Below are positions 22,846 to 36,500 of a DNA stretch of 64,000 bases, one piece after another; the stretch's first letter is position 1, and each line of letters starts with the position of its first letter. Location of the stretch: positions 33,501,866 to 33,565,865 of the forward strand of contig NC_049907.1 in NCBI RefSeq assembly GCF_001411555.2, written 5' to 3'. Both the position numbers and the translations under genes were made by a program. Origin of the DNA: Juglans regia (lineage: Eukaryota > Streptophyta > Magnoliopsida > Fagales > Juglandaceae). The notes beneath the pieces were generated by a model, which saw nothing but the letters and a program-made list of their open reading frames with translations, searched no databases and had not been told where the DNA came from.

Positions 22846-23947
22846 CTAATACACGAGCTGACGTTGTTGCTGGTGATGCGTTACTAGGTCATCCAGTAGC
22901 CAAAGGTCCACCGCGTCGAACTCACCGCGTCCACTCTCCAGACTCGGCTGCTCTGGCTCCAATCCCAAGAACGATTCCAAGCTCGAGAATTGCTCTTTCA
23001 GCTCAAACTCATTCGCCCCCTCGCTCTTGCAACAAATCTCCTTCTGATATGGGTATCCCATATAAGCCGGTGGTGGTGTTGGCAGAGGCGGCGGAGGCGG
23101 CGGCTCCGTATTCAGCAAAGTAGTCTGTGTCGACTCACGAACGACGCACCTCTTCTTAGCTGGCGGCGGCGCAACTGGTGGAGCCGGAGCGGGTTGGTGT
23201 AGCTTGGCAAAGTTGAGCTTGGCTTTGTCGCCTCGGATTCGCTTGGCGGCTTCGTCGTAAGCACGGGCCGCCTCTTCGGCGGTGTTGTAGGTACCGAGCC
23301 AGACTCGGACGCCTTTGTGTGGGTCTCTAATTTCGGCCGCCCATTTGCCCCATGGCCTCTGCCTGATTCCTCTGTACACGTTCTTCCGAGTTCTCTGACA
23401 CTTACTTTCCTTTTCTGCAAGTTGGCTTGTTTTCTGAGCCTTATCACGCCTCACTGTAATACCCACAAAAATAAAAATAAAAAACCATTGTATTTCGATA
23501 AGAACTACTCTAGTGTTACAAACATAAACCGGTAAACCAGCAAAAAATCATAAATTTACAAAATAAAATATATACCGAAATCTGCTATCACATCAATCAT
23601 GCCAAGCAAAATAAATATAAGAAAAAAAAAGTTATAAAAAAAACCGAGAAAAAATAAAATACCCAGATTCCTACTTCAGTAGAAGGCCACAAGATTTGAG
23701 TAAAAAAAAAAAAAGGTAGAAAAGTTAGAACTAGACGAGACTCAGATACAAGGAATTTACCTTTGCGAATCTGCTTGGTCTTTTGAGGCAACCTGTGAGC
23801 AAACTGGTTAGCGAAATCTTTGGTAATTGAATCATAGCCAAAGAGGTCGGAGATGGGGTCGAGCTCCGACCAGAGATCGTGAGCGGTGAGATTCCGGCTA
23901 ACCGGCTTTATATCTACGTAATCGGAAATGATAGCACCCCCACACAT
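22846..23947 (-). CDS. Group VII ethylene response factor (AP2/ERF transcription factor)
   Basis: Two exons: 23947-23761 and 23453-22846, with a 307-bp GT-AG intron (CAAAG|GTAAAT ... TTACAG|TGAGG), giving 264 residues. The protein begins [10 protein letters not shown], the signature of ERF-VII factors. Cys2 of this N-terminus is known to be oxidised by plant cysteine oxidases and to trigger N-degron proteolysis, so the protein accumulates under low oxygen. Exon 1 adds [15 protein letters not shown]. The AP2 DNA-binding domain spans about 88-145 ([20 protein letters not shown], then [20 protein letters not shown]). A proline-rich linker follows. The C-terminus has [15 protein letters not shown] and [10 protein letters not shown], an acidic activation-type motif of this group. 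The intron before the AP2 domain is usual for the group. All key residues seen are intact. Nuclear regulator of hypoxia and stress genes; the function is from family knowledge. Confidence 0.95.
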
Positions 23948-24050
23948 GTTTTGTGCCGCTTATAACAGAGATCACTGTGACGAGTCTCGTAGAAGGCAGG
24001 TCTGCAGAACGTGTCTGGGAGAGACGAACAAACGGCTGTGTTGGGGTCTC

Positions 24051-24060
24051 CATTTATAGA
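24051..24060 (-). promoter_or_regulatory. TATA box of the ERF gene
   Basis: TCTATAAATG on the minus strand, about 105 bp upstream of the start codon at 23947. This leaves room for a leader of about 75 bp. Confidence 0.6.
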
Positions 24061-24099
24061 CCGACGGTTACAACTACTCGGCCCAGAAGCAGACAAACT

Positions 24100-25106
24100 T
24101 TCATTTACTTTTTCTTTAAATGGGCCTGCTTTTCCAGGCCCATTAATATGAAGGTAAAGTTGAAGAGAGACGTGTGGGGTTACAGATGGGATTGAATCGA
24201 TAGCGACCGTACGATTTCTGGAAGATTGGTTTTTATGGAAGCGAGGGAGGGAACATGTGGGGGGGCCTTACGGAACAAGTTGGGCTTGTGGAGGATGTGT
24301 ACGTGGCTGCTTGCAATTGGGGGAAACCGGAAGCTTAGACGACGGTACTGTAACCGTGCTCGTGCAGGGAAACAGCTAGTCATGTAACGTACGTCACGGG
24401 TGGTGCCAAAATTTAACTGCCACGGATGAAGGATTCGCGCTCGGTTTCTTCGAAGCGGGGGTAGTTATATATCAAATGCCCCCGAGTTCGAACAATATTT
24501 ACCGATGAAACCAAACCAAGGGACATGGTCATCCATGTACGTACGTATAATGCTCTCCATAATTTCTATATTTCTTTTTATTATTATTTTCAAGAAAACA
24601 AAAGCTAACGATGCATGTCATATATGGTCATGTAGTTATTACATGACGTTGAAAATGGTTAGTGACACGTAGGATTAGTCTTTCAAAATCATCTGATCCA
24701 TACTAGAAATGTGGACCGAACCCATGCATGCATTTAATCTCTGATCATTGAGAAAGTAGAAGAAAATGACAATATCTATATATAAATTTATAATTAAGGA
24801 GAGAGCATGCATTAATATTACATCATCAGCAGCAAGCTGGCGAAGATATTTGCAGCTGGTCTTTTAGGAAATTACAAACCATGCAAAGAGGGTACTGAAG
24901 TTGCATGCAGCAAGAGATCACTAGAGGTACTCATGCTCTGATCGAAATATAATGGATTCAAATTGAAATTGGGTTCCCCTACTATGTATCAATATGCATT
25001 CGTAATGGATTTAATTTCCACATGATGCATGCATGACACGATAAATATATAGGTACGTACTTGGTATCGACCACGTACCTACGAGAGATACATATTTTGG
25101 GCCGTA

Positions 25107-25145
<39 letters not shown>

Positions 25146-27940
25146 ATTGTTTATGAAGTTGGAATATTTAAGATCAGAGTTTTAGCAGAAACTTGAATAA
25201 CTCATGTTCGATCCTGATCACTCATGATGGCCTGCAAACCAAAGAAATTGGGTCCCGATCGAACGAATAATGCATTCATGGGTCATCACGATTATTAAGA
25301 GTCTAAGACTGACCAAGTGCTAGTTCGGGTACGTAGTGAAATATTCTGAAAAAAATTTATTATTAAAAAATTATTTTCTTTTCGCATAAATCTAATATTT
25401 ATTCAATTTTTTTATTTTTAATTGCGCCGCCTCTCTTTTCAAAGATGAATTGATGATAGGTCAGAAAATCATCGCCTTTTGCTTTTTCTCCACTCAAATT
25501 CCCGCTCCTCAGTCCTCATACATGCAGCCGCCTTCTTAATTCATGATGTTCATCCTAATCTTAATTTCCAATTGATTTTTTTATTGTTATATTTTCCTTC
25601 AAAAATTAATTAAATATTGTTAATGTTACTTATCTTCCGAATTAAATTTTATCTTTCAATTCATGAAGAATATTAACGTAATTGAATACTTATAATGGGT
25701 ATGGACGACGACTTCCTGCATCCACTACTCAATTGGTACTAATTACTCACTCTGAATATAATTAAGATTATGATTATCAGATTATTTGTGGATAAGGAAA
25801 AGCACGTCAATGTACGTAGTAGACGATACTGTACTGTCAAGCAAAGTCAAAAAAAAAAAAAAAGGATAGATCACTATAAGATTTAGGCTATTTCGTTTAA
25901 CTATTGTATTCATCTTAAATTCAATTAAATTCAGTTTAATTTTAAGTTAAGTTTAATATCTAAATATTTAATTCTTAAATTATTAAATTTATCTCAACTC
26001 AAAATCTTCTTACACAAAAAATCTATAATTTTTTTTAACTTAAAACATCTTTATATATGAGACTCACAATATTTTTCAATTTCGTATAAAAAGTATTAAA
26101 TTCATCTTAACATCTAAACACACTTTAAATTCAATTTAGATGAATTCTACATAATTATCTTTACTACTCAACTCATTACTATTTATAAATAATTCAACTT
26201 AACTGAATTCAGTTTAACATCTAAATACAACCTTAAAATAATAGAGACTATGATCTTACGATGCAAAGGCTCATGAATCTTATTCCATATATATATAGTT
26301 CAACTATGCATAATCCAAACTATATATGTTTAATTCCCACAATTTAATTGAACGTTAAGGTCGATGTTGTTGAAATGTTTCTCGCACCTTCGATCGCTGC
26401 TTTGAATTGCGATTAGAAAAGGGAAAGAGTGGCTCGGGATTTAAGCGGGTGACGTTTCCGATGCCATTAGTTGGTTGAGTTCAATTGTTCTTTTGAGGGT
26501 AGATTTATTTTGTGGAGAAGAAAAATAGTGATTACCTTTTTTGAGGCCCTTTTTCTCTTTCTATATGTCGTCCCGAGGTTGCCGTTGCATGTCCTCTTTC
26601 TGGCGGTTTGACAACAGCACACCCCCTTTGAAGAGGCATGTCCATGTCATATCATTGAATGTGGTAACTCTTTCTAAGACCTTGATCAGCACGGTCTAAA
26701 ACAAATATGTCTCTTAGAGAGGGTATTTCGGTGCATTTAATGCGATAACTCCAATTTGGTTACTGTAAATTCTGTCGGGAATAAAGTTGTGCTATCTCTT
26801 ATATTTCGGTCTTTAGAGATAAGTCTTCTGGACGAGATCATGTCAATCACAATAGTGTATTGAGATTTTATTAACGTTTGTAATTGACTTGTTATTTGAA
26901 GTCAAATTTATATGTTCTTTTTCAATAAATGGAATGAGATCCGTTGTTTAAAAAAAAAAAAAAAAACACGATAACCCCTTCTGAAAATGGGGCATGGAGA
27001 GCCGCTCAGACCTGACCCAATCACTAATGGAGCTAGCAGAGATGCGTTGGCCTACCTTGACGGCACTAGTTCCTATGGGCGTACCCTGTTGAGCCATGGC
27101 CGAATGGCCATATCAACTCCTTGGCCTTTCCCCGATGGGTTCGTCGATATCGCGCTAGGAAAGGACCTCTAGGTCTGTCAACTGTTCCCCCTTTGCGCAC
27201 CTTGCACCTAACTCAGTCCGAACTTGCATGGATCAGCTGGCCCGATGGGGTCGGGCCCATTTTTCAAGGTGGAAATTGGGCCTAACAGTCGATGTCTGTC
27301 AAATTTAAGACTTGCATCAAACTTTTATATAAGCATACTTTGGAATGAAAAAAAAAAAAATTGCTTAATTTTAATTATTTAATTTATTTTTTTGTAGGTA
27401 TTTTTTTATCTCAGTTTTTCAAAAACTTCAATACAGTTTTTTTTGTAGCCATTTAATGATTTTTCAAATTTTAATTTTTACTCCTTAGATTTTGGATTTG
27501 AAAAATAAAAATAGTCATTTCATCAACTAACCGTCAGAATCACTAGAAGAAAAAAACTTGTCAATAAATGGCTAAATCGGCTTAAGCTTGCATGCCACAT
27601 CTAAAAAAGATACAAGTAAATATAGCTTAAGAGTAGCTCACAAATTATTTTTATAGAAGTCACAAATTAAAAAAAAAAAAAACAAATAGTAAAGAGAAAG
27701 GAAAAACATAAAAACCAAATCTAAAAATTAAAATCCATATAATCATAAGAGATTTAAAAGATATTAGATATTAAAAAACTGAAACGTAAAAAGATAGAAT
27801 TAAAACAACTTCAAAGAACAAGAAAAAGAACAAAGAATCTGTGGAGAGGCACCCTTACACATCATTCCTGACTTCTTCGGTCACAGTTTTCCTAGGTGAC
27901 AAGTTACAAATATTCCTTTGATACAAGTTATGGAAAAATA
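24100..27940. other. Intergenic, AT-rich, no gene seen
   Basis: Contains a (TA)n microsatellite at about 25113-25141 and a MITE-like block at about 25885-26240. A stretch ending CAATAAATGGAATGAGATCC plus a poly-A run (26950-26966) could be the 3' end of a retroposed sequence. The small frame at 26987-27172 has no support. Confidence 0.45.
25885..26240. repeat. MITE-like AT-rich block
   Basis: Starts TATTTCGTTTAACTATTGTATTCATCTT and ends GAATTCAGTTTAACATCTAAATACAACC. Inverted, AATTCAGTTTAA-type words recur at both ends. Exact ends and duplications were not resolved. Confidence 0.35.
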
Positions 27941-27949
27941 GCAACAACA

Positions 27950-28640
27950 TGACTTAAAAGTTTTGGACACTTGAAGACTTTCAACTTGTTTAATTCATTT
28001 AAATGACTTATTTTATTAGTTTAGAATAATTAGATTTATTATGAAAATGACTTAAGGGGGTATCTATTCAAGGGCATGTTAGAAAATTTATTATTTCTTA
28101 TGAACTAGGATTTTTGGGAAGATATTGTATTTTGGCCAATGACTTATTTGGAAAGTTACTTTTTAGGAACTAGAGTTTCAAGAGTTTACTGTAGCGTTAT
28201 TGTAGCCGCAACACTGTAGCCACGGTACTGTTCATTCAGGGGCATTTTGGGTAAAATGGGCTTTATTTTGGCTAGGGTTTGATTAGATTTTACTTTAAAT
28301 ACTCTTTGTAGCCTTATTTTAATAAATTTATGAAATTTGATAAATTTATTCATTGTGAGTTGAGTTTTACTCCTCTTGTTTTTAATTGAACTTTTGAACT
28401 TATCAAAGGTAAATCATAACCTTTATGGCGTTCTTCCTTTATAATCTGGGTTCTTGAGACAAGTTCTTCAACATGTCTAGATTTTAATATAATCTAGGTT
28501 CTTGAAACTATAATTCTCATCGGATCTAGATTCTCCATCCTTGACTTGATTTTGGCTTTTTTGGGAAGTTCTCAAATTGATTGTGGGTTCAAAGGATTCC
28601 ATTCCCGCGGGTTCATATCAGTAATGGTAACTAATGTATT
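27950..28640 (+). mobile_element. LTR-like remnant
   Basis: Features typical of a plant LTR: TACTGTTCATTCAGGGGCATTTTGGG, a TATA-like TTACTTTAAATACTC at about 28292, then AATAAATTTATG. Further on, TCTAGGTTCTTGAAAC-type words are repeated, and TTCATATCAG near 28612 resembles a mutated initiator-Met primer site. No matching second LTR or coding sequence. Boundaries approximate. Confidence 0.35.
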
Positions 28641-28789
28641 TTACTTTCTTTTTTCTCTCACATATTTGTATGTTAAGTCTAAGTTTTCATTCGAAAAAAT
28701 GAAAAATATTATATGGAATATAAAATATTTTTATTTATTTATCATCATTCTAATTACTATTATTTTTTATCTTCTAATGTGATAGAATA

Positions 28790-29137
28790 AAATTATTATC
28801 CCAAAATAAAATAAAATAAAAATTAATAAAATATTATTAAAAATGAAAAATGCTTTTTTTTTTTTTTTGGGAAAACAAAAACAAAAAGTTTAGCTAGAAA
28901 AAATCATCAAATGCATGAAATTGGGTATCCAAAGGCAAAGCTGCAAAATGGTTTTAAAAAGTCTTTTTTTAAAAAAAAAACAAAAAACAAAAGGTAATAA
29001 ACCCGGATATCCCGATTTACATCCGGTTATCGTCTAGATTTGTTTTGAGCTTATCCGGGCAAATGTTTTTTAAAACCTGGATATAGATCTGGTTATGGCC
29101 GGATATACGGATTCGGATCCAGTTCTACACCCCTATA
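28790..29137. repeat. Possible TAGGGGTG-ended MITE, minus orientation
   Basis: The right end reads GTTCTACACCCCTA, the inverse of the TAGGGGTGTA start at 15278. Before it are CCGGATAT/ATCCGGTTAT-type inverted words. The left end is not resolved; a poly-T run lies at 28854-28868. Confidence 0.35.
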
Positions 29138-29533
29138 CAGAAATACTAGTTACAAGAAACTTTGCAGCCTAAACCTGGAACATTTCATGGAAAATTACGT
29201 TCAAAATGCAAAAGAGGTCCGCAATAAACAAACTCATCACTAGGAATCATTGGTGTGGGACGCTAGGAACTATTCAGGTGATGGTTGGACATTTTGCAAT
29301 TCAAATCCAAACAAATAAAGTTTGCAACTAACAAATAGGCATAGCTCAGTACACATACAGAAAGTATGCCCTATCTAAGTAGGCACAATAGAGACAAAAT
29401 CATATAGATCAATGCCATTAAAATCAATAGTAATGGCCCAACTACATAGAGTTATAATAAAAAAAAAATTTAGTTCCTCTAGCGATCTCTCATTGTCTTC
29501 AAATGTCTGTTCATTGCGTTCCTGCCACAAACA

Positions 29534-32500
29534 TCACATGACGAATATGGGGACCATCTTCCACACAACTTTAATCTGTTGAATGCCTCTTAGATTTGTC
29601 CAGCTAACTAGAACTACCACCACTTTCTCGGGCATAACCCAAGCCAAGTCTAGTCTATTAAACACTTTATTCCATAACACCCTAGCTGTCTCACAATGTA
29701 ATAGGAGATGGTCCACCAACTTGACCCCTTTTCTGCACATGCAACACCAATCTGCGATGATCACCCTCTGTTTTCTCAAATTGTCGATTGTGAGGATCTT
29801 ACCCAAGGAAATTGTCCACACGAAAAAGGCTGCTTTTGGCGGTGCCTTATGTCTACATAGCCTTCTCCATGGAAACTGAATATTGGGCACTTGTGTGAGG
29901 GACTTGTAGTAAGAGCGAAACGATAAAGAACCTTTACCTGCAAATGTCCACTACAACATATCTTCCTGCTGGTTGCTCGGTTTTATAGAGTATAAGAGGC
30001 TAAAAAATTCTTCAAAGCTGCTCATTTCCCAGTCTTGTGCTTCTCAACTAAAATTGATATTCCATTGGACTTGCTCCCCCGCTATCACCATGACTTCAGC
30101 GACTAAAACATCTTTGGCACTTGCAAACCGGAAAAGTGAAGGAAATACATCATGTAGAGCACTGTTACCACACCAAATATCACTCCAGAATTTAATCTTG
30201 GAACCCTCACCCACAAGAAATCTTGTGTGTCTAGTGAATACCTCTCATCCTCTTCTTATATGTTTCCACAACTCCACTCCGTAAACGCCTCTCACTTCTT
30301 TAGTACACCATCCTCCCCATAATCCTCATTATTTGCTCTCAATCACCATCTTCCATAAGGCTTCTGGTTCCTTATTGTATTTTCATAACCATTTGCCAAG
30401 TAGCTCCCGATTAAAAATTCTCATATTTCTAATACCCAAACCACAATTGGAGATAGGGTGACATATCTTCTCCCACTTGACGAGGTGGAATTGGAACTCC
30501 TCCCCCACTCCACTCCACAAGAAGTTACATTGAGATTTCTCAATTCAAACCTCCACACTTACAGGGATAGGGAATAGAGACAAAATAGGCAGGTAAATTA
30601 GATAATATACTCTTAACCAAGGTAATCCTACCACCTTTTGACAGATACATTATCTTCCATCTTGCCAGTCTCCGCTCAACTTTCTCAATCACTGTGTCCC
30701 ATAACGAAAATGCTCTCGAGATAGCTCCCAATGAGAGTCCAAGGTAAGTCATAGGGAGAGAGGCAATCTTACACCCCAGAGTGTTGGCCAACCATCTTAT
30801 GTGATAAACATCTCCAATTAGCACCATTTCCGATTTGTTGAGGTTCACCTTCAACCTGGACGCCGCTTCAAAACAAAGGAGAAAAGCCTTTAGTGCTCGA
30901 ACCTGGTTCAAATTTACCTCACAAAATATTAGTGTGTCATCTGCAAAAAAAAAAATGAAAAATATTAATAATTCCCCTCTCGGGTACCAACCGAGAAGCC
31001 AGCCACAAACCCATTGTTAAACCACTGTCGATGTCATTCTGCTTAGCGCCTCCATCACAATAACAAAAAGTATTTGAGATAATTGATCTCCTTGTTGTAA
31101 ACCTCGTGTGCTATGAAAAAAACCAATTGGGCTTCCATTTATCAAAATAGAGAATTTCATCATTGATATGTACCAGCGAATCCATGACTGCCACCTCTCC
31201 CCAAAACCACACCGCCCAAGAAGATAAAGAAGGAAATCCCAGTTAACGTGATCGTACGTCTTCTCCATGTCTAGCTTGCAAATTATATCTATAGTGCTAA
31301 ATTTCAGTCTACTGTCAAGGCATTCATTGGCAATAAGAACCGCGTCTAAAATCTATCTACCATTTACAAAAACATTTTGAGGTTTTGTAATTATCTTCCC
31401 CAATACCTCACCTAGACGGTTCGCAAGCACCTTGAAGATGATCTTATAAACCCCATTTACTAAGCTAATAGGCCGAAACTCCTTAACCTCCGTAGCCCCA
31501 ACCTTCTTCGGTATCAAAGCAATAAAAGTGGTGTTGAGGCTTTTTTCAAATTTTCCAGCTGAGAAGAACTCTTGAAATACCTTCATAAGATCATCATTTA
31601 ACATGTCCCAACATGTTTGAAAGAAACCCATAGAAAAACCGTTAAGACTCGGTACCTTGTCTTTAATAATTTTTCTCAACACTTCGTAAGTCTTTGCCTC
31701 CTCAAAAGGCATCTCCAATTGACAAACATCATGCAGCCCAATGGAATGAAACCCAAGCCCATCAAGTGTAGGCCTGCATCCCATATGTTTGGTAAGTAGC
31801 TGCTCATAGAAATCAACTACATGATTGTGAATCACTTGCTCTTTCCTACAGTCCACTCCATCAATTTTCAGCATCTCAACATTGTTGTTTTTTCTATGAG
31901 AGTTGGTTATTCGATGGAAAAACTTTGTGCTACAATCTCCTTCCTTTAACCACAATGCTCTTGATTTTTGACGCCAAGAGGTCTCTTCTAATAAAATAAT
32001 CCTCTCAAGCTCTGCCACCAACATTGTCTTCCGAGCTACTTCTTCTTGTGTAAGAGGCCGGTCCTCTTGTATCCTCTCTAACTCCTGAATCTCCAACCCA
32101 TTCATTTTCTCGTGTTCCCCTATATCACCAAAAGATTGCATGTTCCAAAACTTTAAATCTTTTTCTAGAGCTTTCAGTTTACCTGCAAGGGTGAAGCTAG
32201 GGATCCCCTGTATCTAATATGATGCCCACCACTGTCTAACCCTGTCGACAAAGCCTTCAAATTTTAGCCACATATTTTCAAATTTGAAATACCTACGCCT
32301 TCTTTGGATGCCACCACAATCTAGCATGATAGGCCAGTGATCTGAGCAAAGACGAGGCATTCTCTTTAGCCAAACATCCAGAAAATGACTCTCATTCTGG
32401 CGATATCAGGAATCTATCCAGTCAAGATCCAGTCTGATTATTCAGCCACGTGAAAGAACCCCCCGCTAGTGGCAGATCCACTAAGTTCAAATCAAAGATG

Positions 32501-33559
32501 CACTCCAAGAACTCTATCATTGCCAACCGCTCTCTTCTATTTTTCGAACATTCACTTGGAAATCTTATGACATTAAAATCTTCGTCAATGCACCATGGGA
32601 GGTCCCACAAGCTATGTATTCCAGCTAATTCTTCCGACAATAATAGTCTTTTGTTGTTGTCTAAGATTGGTCCATATACACCTGCAAAGGCCTACAAAAA
32701 GTTATCTGTTACACTCATAAAGGAGCATGCTACCAAGTAAGCACCTATGAACTCCTATCTTTTCTCCACCACCCGTCTATCCCACATCACCAACACATCT
32801 CCTAATGCTCCATTTGAAGCCAAGTACACCCAATCCACTTGTACACAACTCCATAAATTTCGTACAACTCTTCTAGTAATTAATTTCATCTTTGTCTCTT
32901 GTAAACAAACAATGTTCATCTTCCACTCACTCAACAAGTTCCTTATTTGAAGATGCTTATTAACCCCGTTGAGCCCGCATATATTCCATGACACAATTTT
33001 GAGTTTCATTAAGAGAAGGCCAGCCCCTTCCCTTTTGACCTGTCCCTACTGGAACTACCCTCACAATTCATTGACCATGTTAACCTTTTAAACTCTCGTT
33101 GCTTTTTTTTTAATCCAACTTTCCTGTATTGTTGGTGCCCCACTTCAATGGTGGTAAGGCGATCCATAAATTGTTCCTCGAACCCTTTACACTTCATCCC
33201 ACAAGCTATTGTATTTCCTTCACCTTGTGAAATACCCAATCAAAAACACTAGACTGATCACGTAACATGAAGTTCAGAGGGATGGGCTCACCCACTCTGA
33301 ACTCCATCGACAAAATTTGAGTCTCTTTCCCAAAAGGATTTCCACCCTCCCTAACAGGCCCACTTAGCACCTGGATGAGTCTTCGGTTATTTTCTTCTTA
33401 AAAAAGAGTTAACTCTTCACTGCCAGAATCATCCACACATATCCCTTCCCTTATGTCCCTTTCAGAGTCGTCATGAAGCACAGAAATAGTGTTCACCAAA
33501 GTAAATCCTCACCCCCCACATCCCATTAGCACTTTCTAGCCACCTCTCGATGGTGATGT
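29534..33559 (-). pseudogene. LINE with EN, RT and zinc-binding domains, decayed
   Basis: Minus strand, 5' to 3'. An ORF1 tail ends in TAA at 33011-33009. ORF2 starts ATG at 33009 (MKLKIVSWNICGLN). Endonuclease motifs CLQETK and GGSFTWLN appear at about 33009-32430. An RT thumb-to-palm region follows at 32141-31353 (FRPISLVNGVYKIIFKVLANRL), then YDHVNW and GLQQGDQLS at about 31268-31080. Catalytic ADDTLIFCE sits near 30940 next to an A-run that shifts the frame. The RT end is at 30911-30540 and the zf-RVT domain at 29890-29534 (WRRLCRHKAPPKAAFFVW, then CCMC...HLLLHC). Five or more stops or shifts break it. The 3' end and poly-A are not clear. The ORF1 part is interrupted by the LTR at 33560-36587 and seems to continue to about 37326. 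Confidence 0.88.
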
Positions 33560-36500
33560 TGTAACACCCAGACCCATAAGTTGTATGGTTAGACTATAAA
33601 ATTTTATTTTTTTATTTTTTTAGAGCTTGATATTTTAGGTTTTTTTTTTTTTTTGGTTTTTATGTTATGGATCGAGTAGTGATTTATTTTTATTTTATTT
33701 AGAGATCTTAACTGTTTGTTTAAATCTTAGAAAAGCTATCGATTTATGAGTAGTTTCTCACCCGCATGACTCTTTTCTATCCGCTTGCATGTTACCCTCT
33801 CATCTCTAGGGTTTTCTTTCTCCATCTATTTTATTCACACATTCTTCATCCTCAACAAAAAAAAAGAAAAGAAAACCTAGTATAGCCGTTCTTCTTTTCC
33901 CACCTCTCCTCTCGGTTTCCCAGTACTGCCGAAACACAGTTGTTGCCCTCTTCAGCCACCCCGTTGCTGCCATCTTCCCCGTCTGCCACCATGCACTACT
34001 TTTCGGCCACTCCACATGCAGCAACGATCACAGAAGCCACCATCGTGCAGCCCCCGCAGCTTCTACCACCTGGTTTCTTCTGCCGTCAGCATACTCAACA
34101 TCGTACCCCAAGCCCTCGCACCACAGTCCTCCGCCCCCACCGTGCACTTATGCAGTGCACCACCCACGACCAGCAAAGGAAGATCATCACCACGGGTAGC
34201 ACCACCTGAGAAGCCGAGCCCTCAGATCGCACGGCAAGAGACTCACCCACGCACGGCCAAAAACCAGTCTGCACTTGCACGGTTTTACTCAACTATCACA
34301 CGGAAACTGCAGCTTCCCAAGGAGGTCAAGCCGCTGCATGCTCCTCCACAACGCTGACATAAGCCACCATCGTGACCCAGCCGTGAACCCACGTCGGAAA
34401 ACACCACCATCAAACACACTGAAGGACCTCTGTTTTTGCATCTCAAAACAAGGCACTTTTTCTTGTTTCGGTGCCACCAGCCACGGCGAAGGGAAGCCCG
34501 GCGACGCCGACACCCCAACCTTTCCGTGACCTGTTGCTGCCCAACCACCTTGTTGCCGCCGCATCGCTGCCCTCTCGGTGAGTATTCCGTGTGTTTTTCT
34601 CTCCATCTCTATTCCTATCTCGCACATCACTCTCTCTCCGTCTCTCTCTCGCTCACCACACACTCTCGTTCACTCGTGCGCAGCCCATCTAGACGGAGTC
34701 TCCGCCGCACTCTCGCTCTTTTGTCGCGCCACCTCAATCCCTCCAACCAGCCCCGTCGCTCCTCACCCCTCCACGTGTGCCTCGGTTTCCCTTGGGTAAG
34801 TTGCTGCTGCCGCATACTGGAATCCCCGTATGTGTGTTCGTCTAGTTTATTATACGTACTAAATATATATGATATTTATGGACAGTTTTAACCTAACATA
34901 TATATATATATGGAAAGTTCCTAAATTTATGTTTTCGGGTGAGAGATTTATTTTTGGGGTTATGTTTAAATGGGTTATATTTTTAGTTAATGGTCTCGGT
35001 TTAATTTTATTTAAGAAAATACATGATTTTCATAATGATATTAATAAAGATTTGTAATATGGTATTACTACTATTATGTTTTTTTTTTTAATATATTTCT
35101 AGAAGTACAATGTAGTGGAAGACTTTTATTTTGAATTCTTTAAAGAGAGACTAATTAAGTCTATTTTAATTAAATGGTATTTTTGTTTTGTCTACTTTAA
35201 TATATTTTGATATAATTATGTTACCCAAATTTTATAAATTGATCTCATTAATAAATAGGTTAGATTTTGTGTTTTGTTCGGACTAATTATTGAGACATTG
35301 ATGAATTTAGAAAATGCGACGATATTTTAGGATTACGTGAAGTTAGTTTTTTTTTTTTTTTTTGAAGAAATAAAATATGTCATTTTAGAACCTTAGGGTT
35401 AAATATCGAAATACATGATTAATTTGAAATTTATGTTATTATGTTATAGGTGACGATTAATAGTTGTTTGGCATTTTGAGGAAATTTCTGTAAAGCTAGA
35501 AAATCCAGGTAAGCGGGATTCCTATGCTAGACTTTGCAATTAAAATAAAATGAGCTGAGGTTATTTTTGGAAAATATACATATTTGATGTTGAAAAGAAA
35601 TTTGAACTGCTTCAGTTATTTGTTCTGTATTACTCATGAGATTCTGTTTAAGAATAAATTACTTTCTATCATGATTGGTGTAGAATGAGCTTATTTTTGA
35701 CATCCTGTTTCTGAACTTTGAAAGAGAGAGCGAATATGAAATTTTGTGCATAAATTATGTTGTGTAATGATTTTGTTCTGTTCTGAAGATTTTCTGTACT
35801 CTAATATGATCTGATGTGATTTCTGAAAACCTCTGGCATAATATTCTGTTTCTGTTCCGTTCTGACCTCATCACGGGTGTAAAACTGTGGCCTCTGTTCA
35901 GGTTGGTACCAACTTTTCTGTTTCTGGTGCACCCACTTTAGAAACAAAGTAGTTTTCTGCGTGGTCTTTCCTATATGCACACTCGAGGCTTTGAGAATGA
36001 ATAAGGGGAAGATTCACATTCTGTTTCTGCTCGGTTAGCCACCGAGATTTGCACAACCCTACCACGGGGGTTAAACATGGTATTTGTTCTGATTTGATAA
36101 GATAAGATGTGATGTTTCAGTTTATGCTATGCCAAAGGGATTTTGATTATGAATATTTTTGAACTTTTGCTTTGATATTTTTGATAACATGTTCTGACGC
36201 TGCATTTTGAAACCATTATTCTGATTCTGCATCCTGAAAGAAAATATTTTTGTTCTGTATTCTGAACTCTGTAAATGCTCATGTTTACACACTAGTATAT
36301 GTCCTCTACTTATTGAGTTGTTGATAACTCACCCCTTATCTCCAATTATTTTTCAGATGATTTTTGAATAGTCTAGCTAAGGATCAGGATTTTGGAGCAT
36401 TGGTGAGATGATTATTTAAGCATAGTGGATTACTCATAGAAGATTTCTGAGAAGTTGAGGATTTTATTAAGAGATTTTGTAGTATTCTGACGACGTTATA

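Noticed and set aside
26950..26966. Processed pseudogene poly-A tail
   Set aside because: AATAAA plus an A-run is suggestive, but no parent coding sequence or target duplication could be found upstream.
29460..29470. A-run as the LINE poly-A tail
   Set aside because: Wrong strand: a minus-strand LINE should end in a T-run on the plus strand.
33940..34891. Cluster of proline/serine-rich frames
   Set aside because: Consequence of the C-rich, G-poor LTR block, where stop codons are rare; no conserved motif.
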